From Candidatus Pelearchaeum sp. (GTDB lineage Archaea; Thermoproteota; Nitrososphaeria_A; Caldarchaeales; Caldarchaeaceae): DNA of 10,788 nt. Within the stretch, counting starts at the first letter, position 1. Every line of letters starts with the position of its first letter. The notes under the pieces were generated by a model. It had not been told where the DNA came from. It saw only the letters and a list, made by a program, of their open reading frames with translations, and searched no databases. Location of the stretch: the NCBI GenBank assembly GCA_015520425.1, contig WAQC01000077.1:1-10788 (forward strand). The letters run 5' to 3'. The position numbers and the translations under genes were made by a program. Shown piece after piece: positions 1 through 4,684 of the stretch.

Positions 1-1
1 C

Positions 2-490
2 CATACACCAATAAACAAGCCCCGCGCTCTCGCGCTATACGATTCTAACAGCCTAGCCAGACCAGAAACGCGGAGAGCAGCAAAACGCCTAGCAGTCATC
101 AGCCTTAACCCATACTCAAGGACTAGGGCCGTCATGATACCCCAGCGCATAGTAACTACGAAGAAGCTTGAGGACCTGCTCACGCGGCTACGGGAGCGCG
201 TGAATATGGAGGAGGCTATTTTGCTGACATACTACTCTCCCTTCGGGGCTGTTCCGCTACCACTCTCGCGCACGTATCCATTCTCCCAGGTTATCTACCC
301 AAGCTCGCTACTCTCAGAAGATATTGAGAATAACATAGACAGGGTCGTGGATGTTTTGAGAAGAAGCAAGGTTAGTGAGATTTTATTGGTTAAATGGCGG
401 CGCGAACCCCCCGAATGGTTCGTGAAAACGCTGAAAGAAAGGATAGCGGGAAACCTAAGAGGCGTGAAGGCCGAGATAGTGGAGATTTAA
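2..490 (+). CDS. Archaeosine tRNA-guanine transglycosylase family protein, C-terminal part (5' end outside window)
   Basis: The reading frame is open to the left edge, so this is the 3' part of a longer gene. An internal ATG at 134 exists, but the residues before it look like protein of the same family. The visible 162 residues begin with a Y-D-S-x-S-L-x-R-P-E-x-R-R stretch (about residues 13-25), which resembles the segment after the TIM barrel in archaeal TgtA ('S-L-x-R-P-E'). A Y-S-P-F-G-x-V-P-L-x-L-S-x-x-Y-P-F-S-Q motif follows (residues 78-96), typical of the C-terminal domain of TgtA and its paralogue ArcS. TgtA exchanges guanine-15 of tRNA for preQ0 on the way to archaeosine. The protein stops right after this domain, with no room for the PUA domain that ends many full-length TgtA proteins. 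The family call is from remembered motifs; TgtA and ArcS cannot be separated without the N-terminal part. Confidence 0.55.
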   Translation, partial: HTPINKPRALALYDSNSLARPETRRAAKRLAVISLNPYSRTRAVMIPQRIVTTKKLEDLLTRLRERVNMEEAILLTYYSPFGAVPLPLSRTYPFSQVIYPSSLLSEDIENNIDRVVDVLRRSKVSEILLVKWRREPPEWFVKTLKERIAGNLRGVKAEIVEI

Positions 491-536
491 CAGCCGAAAC
501 CTAGCCGCCTTTGCCAGGCCTGGGACTGATATACAT

Positions 537-546
537 CTATAAATAA
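537..546 (+). promoter_or_regulatory. TATA box for the aCPSF2 ribonuclease gene
   Basis: The sequence CTATAAATAA is a good archaeal TATA box. A start site about 26 bases downstream (near 567) would leave a leader of roughly 95 nt before the TTG at 663. That is long for this genome, where most genes here look leaderless. The leader holds a 7-bp inverted repeat (593-599 with 625-631), a 10-bp palindrome TGCTTAAGCA (607-616) and a GGAGG at 646-650. Confidence 0.5.
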
Positions 547-662
547 TACAGCCCCGTATATGCGCTTAGCTGGTAATGGCGAAATAAGTCATCAGTAAGA
601 AGGGGTTGCTTAAGCAGAATGACGCTTACTGCATCATAGGTGTTTGGAGGGCTGAATGACTC

Positions 663-1916
663 TTGGAGGTTACTTTTCTAGGAGGGGCTAGGGAGGTCGG
701 CAGGTCGGCCGTTCTAGTCAGATACAAGAACACGCAGGTATTGTTGGATTATGGTGTGATGCTTAACGACCATCCAGAGTTCCCTATGCATGTAGAGCCT
801 AGGAAGATAGACGCTATTCTACTCACGCACTCGCATCTAGACCATTCGGGCAGCATACCCATGCTATACATAAGCCACACACCGCGGATATACGCTACAC
901 GCATGACACGCGAAACCGCCGAGTTGCTCCTACAAGACTTTATCAAACTATCAGGATACTACCTGCCATTTGAGCGGGTTGAGATGGAGTCCATGCTACG
1001 GCGCTGTCGCGAGGTCTATTACCGCGAACCGTTCAAGGTACGCGACCTTGAGGTGGAGTTTATAGACGCGGGCCACATACCTGGGAGCGCACAGATACTA
1101 ATCAAAGGCGATAAGACACTGGTCTATACGGGGGACGTCACGACTATTAGGTCTAAGATGCTTGATGGCGCGGATACCCAAGTGGGCGACGCTGATGGCG
1201 TTATAATAGAATCCACCTACGCCTTGGAGGACCATCCTGAGCGCGAGGAGCTGGAGCGGAGTTTTGTAGAGGCGTGTAAGGAGGTGGTGGAGAATGGTGG
1301 CCGTGTTCTTGTCCCAGCATTCTCGGTGGGCAGGGCGCAGGAGATAATGTGCGTTCTACACGCGCGGGGATTCAAGCATCCTATATGGCTTGATGGGATG
1401 GCGCGCCGAACGCTTGACCACTATCTTGAAGATAGACGCTTCGTGGATAACTATGATTTGTTGAGCAAGGCTGGCAGGAGGGTAAGGCGCGTGAATGGCA
1501 GGCGCGGCAGGGGCGCTGCGCTCTCCGAGCCAGGGGTAATCATAAGCCCAGCAGGCATGCTCAAAGGGGGGCCAGCGCTTCATTACGCCACGAAGCTCGC
1601 AGACGACCCGCGCTCAGCCATCTTCCTAGTCAGCTTCCAGATACCAGGCACGCCTGGGGCCATGCTACTGGAGGAGAAGATACTGGTCGCAGACGGGGAG
1701 GAGAGGAAGGTGAAATGCAGGGTTGAGCAGTTCAGGTTCTCAGGCCACGCTGGGAGAAGCCAGCTACACAACTATCTAAGGAACGTGGAGACAGCAACCA
1801 GGATATACGCCATACATGGCGAGGAGCAGGCATGCACAGCTTTGGCCGAGTGGAGCATAAACGAGCTGGGAGCAGAGGCATACGCGCCCCAAAAAGGCCA
1901 GACCTACACAATCTAG
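663..1916 (+). CDS. aCPSF2-type beta-CASP ribonuclease (archaeal CPSF/RNase J-like)
   Basis: This 417-aa metallo-beta-lactamase/beta-CASP nuclease is predicted to degrade or process RNA in the cytoplasm with two zinc ions. Visible motifs are HSHLDH at 56-61 (metal ligands), H138 in GHIPGS, D158 in TGD, ESTY at 183-186 (beta-CASP motif A), VPAFSVGRAQE at 217-227, SPAGML at 295-300, SGHA at 360-363 (H362) and HGEE at 385-388. All catalytic positions are present. The length (about 420 aa) and the lack of N-terminal KH domains fit archaeal aCPSF2 (5'-3' exonuclease activity is known for Sulfolobus members) rather than aCPSF1. The start is TTG: an in-frame TGA lies at 657-659, and the protein opens with the family-typical V-T-F-L-G-G-A-R-E-V-G-R. 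An ATG at 656 is in another frame and ends after a few codons. Confidence 0.9.
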   Translation: MEVTFLGGAREVGRSAVLVRYKNTQVLLDYGVMLNDHPEFPMHVEPRKIDAILLTHSHLDHSGSIPMLYISHTPRIYATRMTRETAELLLQDFIKLSGYYLPFERVEMESMLRRCREVYYREPFKVRDLEVEFIDAGHIPGSAQILIKGDKTLVYTGDVTTIRSKMLDGADTQVGDADGVIIESTYALEDHPEREELERSFVEACKEVVENGGRVLVPAFSVGRAQEIMCVLHARGFKHPIWLDGMARRTLDHYLEDRRFVDNYDLLSKAGRRVRRVNGRRGRGAALSEPGVIISPAGMLKGGPALHYATKLADDPRSAIFLVSFQIPGTPGAMLLEEKILVADGEERKVKCRVEQFRFSGHAGRSQLHNYLRNVETATRIYAIHGEEQACTALAEWSINELGAEAYAPQKGQTYTI

Positions 1917-1964
1917 CCCAAAACTAGATTAACCAAACGATATACACCCCAGCAAAATTTTAAC

Positions 1965-1971
1965 AATTATA
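1965..1971 (+). promoter_or_regulatory. TATA box for the 3-helix membrane protein / NitrOD5-like unit
   Basis: AATTATA sits about 30 bases ahead of the ATG at 1999 in an AT-rich stretch (1954-1972), and no Shine-Dalgarno sequence precedes the ATG. The spacing predicts a leaderless or nearly leaderless mRNA. Confidence 0.45.
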
Positions 1972-1998
1972 CCATAGCCAGAGCAATGTTAGCATATC

Positions 1999-2310
1999 AT
2001 GATGGTAGTGGAGATAATAGTAGATTCGCTGGTCATCTTCCTCTCATTAGGCTTATCATTCTACGCTTACTATCTCTCACGGGTATTTAGAGGAGGGATA
2101 ATGGAAAAGCCATTCAGAATCCTCGCATTAGCACCATTATTCTTCATGATTGGCGAAAGTATGCGTCTATTAGAGGTAACAGGCATCTTGGCGGAATTTG
2201 TTGATATTCTACATAGCGTTGGTGAGGGGTTTTTCATAGTGGTATTGTTCTATGGATTCTCCCTGCTTAGCTCCATATGGCGTTCAAAGAAGCTGGGCCA
2301 AACGACATGA
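1999..2310 (+). CDS. Small membrane protein, three predicted helices, function unknown
   Basis: This is a 103-aa hydrophobic protein with membrane segments at about 5-27, 40-57 and 75-95. A short basic, glycine-containing loop (about 29-40, F-R-G-G-I-M-E-K-P-F-R) separates helices 1 and 2. By the positive-inside rule this loop and the basic C-terminus (R95-K98) are cytoplasmic. I do not recognise a named family. The stop codon overlaps the next gene's start (ATGA at 2307-2310), so the two proteins are probably made together and may act together. One plausible inference is a membrane sensor or anchor for the soluble partner. ATG 1999 is chosen because the TATA box lies the right distance upstream; a second ATG follows at once (2002). 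Confidence 0.7.
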   Translation: MMVVEIIVDSLVIFLSLGLSFYAYYLSRVFRGGIMEKPFRILALAPLFFMIGESMRLLEVTGILAEFVDILHSVGEGFFIVVLFYGFSLLSSIWRSKKLGQTT

Positions 2311-2681
2311 CGCTGGAAAGCTCCACCATAAGCATGGTTAGGCGCATGATAGAGAGCGCATTTGAGGCCATACTAGGCCCAAACGCACATAGAGTATTGA
2401 TGTATCATCTGAGCCAGAGACTTAACGATGAGCCATATGACATTCTGTTGGAAGAGCCCCCGCGCTTCTATGCCGTCTTGAAAGAAATCTTTGGATTGGG
2501 AGCGGATACACTAATTCTAAACCTAGGCGATATACTCATACTCAAATACCGTGTCAATATTTCACGCGACCAGTTCTTGAAACTCATGCACGATGGAAAT
2601 GGGGAAGAAAAGCAGATTCTATTAAGGAGCTTGGAACAGGCTACTAGACTTATTGCTCACCATAGGCTCTTGGAAAAATAA
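2307..2681 (+). CDS. NitrOD5/DUF3227-like soluble protein
   Basis: This 124-aa soluble protein is probably alpha-helical. Its core, about residues 20-95, has a G-P-N-A-x-x-V-L-M-Y-H-L segment (24-35), a P-x-x-F-Y-x-x-L-K-E-I-F-G-L-G-A-D-T-L segment (52-69) and a hydrophobic helix. This is the layout I recall for the archaeal NitrOD5 (DUF3227) domain, often found as an output-type module in archaeal signalling proteins; the assignment is from memory and moderate. The open frame extends upstream to an ATG at 2277, but ATG 2307 is preferred because it overlaps the previous stop as ATGA, the classic translational-coupling arrangement, and removes an unconvincing 10-residue extension. The gene ends 20 bases from the convergent cupredoxin gene. 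Confidence 0.65.
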   Translation: MTLESSTISMVRRMIESAFEAILGPNAHRVLMYHLSQRLNDEPYDILLEEPPRFYAVLKEIFGLGADTLILNLGDILILKYRVNISRDQFLKLMHDGNGEEKQILLRSLEQATRLIAHHRLLEK

Positions 2682-2700
2682 TAAAACGTTATGAGATGGT

Positions 2701-3249
2701 TTATGGCTCTACGACTATCTTACCATACATCCCCTTGTCTGCGTGTGTCTGCGGGAACGTCATCTCAAGCTCCGTGCATAGGTAGGAGTATATCCCAGGC
2801 TCGTCAACGGAGAAGAGGAAAGTGGCGCGCTCACCAGGCAATAATACGACCTCCATCTCCTGCTTATCATTGTTCATCAATATTTCGCCGACAGCATGTT
2901 CATGGGCCAGCTCCTCATGACCGAGGGATTCCTCAATCTCTTCTGCGTCTAAGCCTTTCTCCTGTAGCTTTTTAACTTCCTCACGTAGTTTTGCCAAGAA
3001 CTCGTCTTTATCGGCTATTGGCATAAATTCGTGGTCAACAGCACCTTTGTTAATCAGGGTTATACGTATGGTTTCTCCTGCTTTCATTCTTATTGTAGGC
3101 CCGCCTGATGGCCCGTTGTAGCCGAAGTCCCACATCTCTAGGGTTATTTCGCGTATTTTCGGTTGTTCCAGTAGGTAGAAGGATGCTACTGAGCCTGCTG
3201 CTATTACTGCGATAGCGGTCACCAAAGCAAGGACTGTGCTTTTCTTCAC
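2701..3249 (-). CDS. Membrane-anchored cupredoxin with atypical copper loop
   Basis: This 182-aa protein has an uncleaved signal anchor (about 6-26) followed by a cupredoxin fold facing outward. Candidate copper ligands are H73 (in V-D-H-E-F), C158, H169 and M174. The last three normally lie in a compact C-x(2-4)-H-x4-M loop; here the spacing is C-x10-H-x4-M, so the loop carries extra residues. A long charged, probably helical insertion (about 79-130) lies between the first His strand and the C-terminal hairpin, with three clustered histidines (H111, H116, H118) among acidic residues. Expected role: electron carrier or copper-handling protein for the nearby oxidase. A nitrosocyanin-like site cannot be excluded. 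The start is GTG at 3249; an in-frame stop lies at 3274-3276, and a TATA-like element about 25 bases upstream implies leaderless translation. Confidence 0.75.
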   Translation of the reverse strand: MKKSTVLALVTAIAVIAAGSVASFYLLEQPKIREITLEMWDFGYNGPSGGPTIRMKAGETIRITLINKGAVDHEFMPIADKDEFLAKLREEVKKLQEKGLDAEEIEESLGHEELAHEHAVGEILMNNDKQEMEVVLLPGERATFLFSVDEPGIYSYLCTELEMTFPQTHADKGMYGKIVVEP

Positions 3250-3268
3250 ATTAGAAGTAGATACAGCA

Positions 3269-3279
3269 AAATCTTATGT
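3269..3279 (-). promoter_or_regulatory. TATA-like element for the atypical cupredoxin gene
   Basis: Read on the minus strand this is CATAAGATTTT, centred about 25 bases before the GTG start. No Shine-Dalgarno sequence lies between them, which fits a leaderless mRNA. Confidence 0.4.
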
Positions 3280-3306
3280 TGATTATCCTTCAAATATTGT
3301 GGTGAT

Positions 3307-3315
3307 GTAAAAATC
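3307..3315 (-). terminator. Possible oligo-U terminator after the four-helix membrane protein gene
   Basis: On the minus strand, about 45 bases after the stop of the gene ending at 3361, the sequence reads GATTTTTAC. A run of five T residues is the usual archaeal termination signal. It lies within the 111-base gap before the cupredoxin promoter. Confidence 0.3.
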
Positions 3316-3360
3316 ATTCCTCATTACAACATCATGTAAATTGGAAATAATTTTGAGGCA

Positions 3361-3795
3361 TTATTGGATGATTTTTATCTTATTTTGAGTTATTTCAAAA
3401 ATTATGACGGCGGTTATTACGGGGGTTAATGCGGCTGGAAGTATCGTGGCTATGCTGTGGGTATAGTGGGGTAGAAAGACCGTGATGTCGTGGGTTAGGT
3501 TGCTTAATGTCAGCGCAGTACCCGCGCTGGCTATTATGGTCTTATAAACCATACTAAGCGGTTTAAGCATATAGAGGAAAACATACGCCAGACCTAGAAC
3601 TATCAACCCTGTAAGCCACGCAACAGAGGGAGATGCCATAAGCTCCGCCATGTGGGGGTTATCTTCGCAGACCAGCCCAGCGCTTATAAGATATTGGGAA
3701 ATTAGAAAAGAGCCGCTATTACTTGAGATTCCTAATATTACGAGAGCTAGATAAAGAATGTGGAGGTTATCAAGCCGCTTCAAATACCCTCGCAA
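3361..3795 (-). CDS. Four-helix membrane protein, possibly DUF5658-like
   Basis: This 144-aa protein has four predicted membrane helices (about 11-30, 57-78, 84-107 and 113-134). Family-type landmarks include an early Asp (D9), a C-E-D-N-P-H-M motif at 43-49 between helices 1 and 2, and N99/H102/D103 in helix 3. An E-x-N-P motif at this place is what I recall for the archaeal DUF5658 membrane family; the match is weak and no biochemical role is known to me. It lies between the two cupredoxin genes, but each appears to have its own promoter. The start is TTG at 3795: the frame closes upstream at 3817-3819, and a TATA-like GTTAATAGC lies about 26 bases ahead. A second TTG at codon 5 is an alternative. 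Confidence 0.6.
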   Translation of the reverse strand: MRGYLKRLDNLHILYLALVILGISSNSGSFLISQYLISAGLVCEDNPHMAELMASPSVAWLTGLIVLGLAYVFLYMLKPLSMVYKTIIASAGTALTLSNLTHDITVFLPHYTHSIATILPAALTPVITAVIIFEITQNKIKIIQ

Positions 3796-3816
3796 TAAAA
3801 ATACTGTAGATACTAG

Positions 3817-3825
3817 CTATTAACT
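3817..3825 (-). promoter_or_regulatory. TATA-like element for the four-helix membrane protein gene
   Basis: The minus strand reads GTTAATAGC about 26 bases before the TTG start at 3795, with no Shine-Dalgarno sequence between. A perfect 8-bp inverted repeat (3833-3853) lies directly upstream of it. Confidence 0.35.
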
Positions 3826-3832
3826 GAACGCC

Positions 3833-3853
3833 TAACATCTTCGGGAGATGTTA
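3833..3853. repeat. Perfect 8-bp inverted repeat with 5-base loop
   Basis: TAACATCT and AGATGTTA are perfectly complementary around a 5-base centre (TCGGG). On the minus strand it follows the stop of the blue copper gene (3875) and a pyrimidine tract, so it could be a 3' hairpin that ends or protects the oxidase mRNA. It also lies just upstream of the promoter of the next minus-strand gene, where it could serve as an operator. Confidence 0.6.
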
Positions 3854-3873
3854 AAGAAGGGGGGAGGAGGGTT
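3854..3873 (-). terminator. Pyrimidine-rich tract after the oxidase operon
   Basis: Directly after the last stop of the operon (3875-3877) the minus strand is almost purely C and T for about 20 bases, ending in CTTCTTT, then enters the hairpin at 3833-3853. Crenarchaeal termination in pyrimidine-rich sequence is known from Sulfolobus. A similar tract follows the RHH gene at 9803-9827. Confidence 0.4.
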
Positions 3874-3874
3874 A

Positions 3875-4363
3875 TCATTCTTCAACGATTAGGCTACCGT
3901 ACATCCCTAGCTCTATATGGCCTGGCACCTGGCAGACGTAGTTGTATATTCCTGGCTTGTTTGGCTTGAAGATTGTTGTTCCCTGCTCTCCTGGCTGTAC
4001 TGGTCGGGCTGCCGAGCCTACTGCCGCGTTGAACAGGACTGGGGCGTCAAACTTCTTCTCCGAGACTACGGCGAAGGAGTGGGGTATCCTGCCTATGTTG
4101 ATAAAGGTTACCTTGACGGTCTCGCCGACCTTCACGCGTATGTCTGGGCCTGGTGATGACAGGTCTTCTCCCTGTATCCCGAAGGCGAACTTCCCGTCTA
4201 TCTCGCCGCCGATTATCGTTATCTCTACTGCTGGTTTCTCTTCTTCAGCCGCTGCTGGTGTCGTAGGAGCTACTGCTGGGAAGAGTAGAACCACAGCCAC
4301 AGCGAGCAATAGAGCTAGGCCACCCACGAACGCGAGCGTAGCGGCAACTTTCACACTATCCAT
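3875..4363 (-). CDS. Membrane-anchored blue copper protein, last gene of the oxidase operon
   Basis: This 162-aa cupredoxin has an N-terminal hydrophobic anchor (about 6-30) and a Pro/Ala/Glu-rich linker (33-45). The type 1 copper site is complete: H95 (in R-I-P-H-S-F), then C144-x4-H149-x4-M154 (C-Q-V-P-G-H-I-E-L-G-M). It should sit on the outer face of the membrane and pass electrons one at a time. Because it is co-transcribed with the oxidase subunits and no cytochrome c is present, the natural inference is that it donates electrons to CuA, as proposed for sulfocyanin-type proteins in Sulfolobales; it is not obviously sulfocyanin itself. ATG 4363 is preceded by GGAGGTGA with 9 bases between. 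The gap to the upstream gene is 22 bases. Confidence 0.88.
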   Translation of the reverse strand: MDSVKVAATLAFVGGLALLLAVAVVLLFPAVAPTTPAAAEEEKPAVEITIIGGEIDGKFAFGIQGEDLSSPGPDIRVKVGETVKVTFINIGRIPHSFAVVSEKKFDAPVLFNAAVGSAARPVQPGEQGTTIFKPNKPGIYNYVCQVPGHIELGMYGSLIVEE

Positions 4364-4385
4364 AACGCTGGCTCACCTCCCCTCT

Positions 4386-4670
4386 CTAGAAGCTGCCGAG
4401 ACCAGCCTGCACGCCGAGGCTCACCACCATGCCTATGATAAGCCCAAGAGCAGCCAGTAGGCCTGCTATGTAAAGCAGCGCCACTCCACGGGGCTCCCTT
4501 ATGAGGTGCTGGTAGAATACAGCCACCAATAGTGCTGCGACGCTGGCTAGTCCGATTATCCCAGCGCGGGCCTGCGCAGGGGGAAGGCCAGCGTTGAAGA
4601 CCACCAGCTCCAGCGCTACCAGTATCACGAGCCCAACCCAAACGGCTACGTAATGAACTACCCGCACCAC
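4386..4670 (-). CDS. Heme-copper oxidase subunit IV (small three-helix subunit)
   Basis: This 94-aa protein has three predicted membrane helices (about 6-26, 36-54 and 62-85). The first helix carries the pattern Y-V-A-V-W-V-x-L-x-x-L-x-x-L-E typical of prokaryotic oxidase subunit IV, and Y-Q-H-L-I-R-E-P-R-G resembles the loop after its second helix. The subunit has no cofactor and is thought to help assembly or stability. It follows the I+III gene by 14 bases and is preceded by GGGAGGTGA at 4674-4682. The start is GTG at 4670 or the adjacent GTG at 4667; the Shine-Dalgarno spacing allows both. An ATG at 4674 in another frame opens a proline- and glycine-rich ORF that is not credible. Confidence 0.8.
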   Translation of the reverse strand: MVRVVHYVAVWVGLVILVALELVVFNAGLPPAQARAGIIGLASVAALLVAVFYQHLIREPRGVALLYIAGLLAALGLIIGMVVSLGVQAGLGSF

Positions 4671-4684
4671 GCATCACCTCCCTC

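Noticed and set aside
500..660. Possible C/D box small RNA in the aCPSF2 leader
   Set aside because: Some CTGA and near-ATGACG motifs occur, but no C (RTGATGA) and D box pair lies at the 50-60 base spacing needed.
2277..2306. Upstream ATG 2277 for the NitrOD5-like protein
   Set aside because: The ATGA overlap at 2307-2310 is the better start, and the ten extra residues do not resemble the family.
2691..2975. 94-aa plus-strand frame opposite the atypical cupredoxin
   Set aside because: It is antisense to a gene with clear copper ligands and a signal anchor, and its composition is not protein-like.
4351..4677. 108-aa minus-strand frame over subunit IV
   Set aside because: It is rich in Gly, Ala, Arg and Trp with no membrane pattern, while the overlapping frame encodes a typical three-helix subunit IV.
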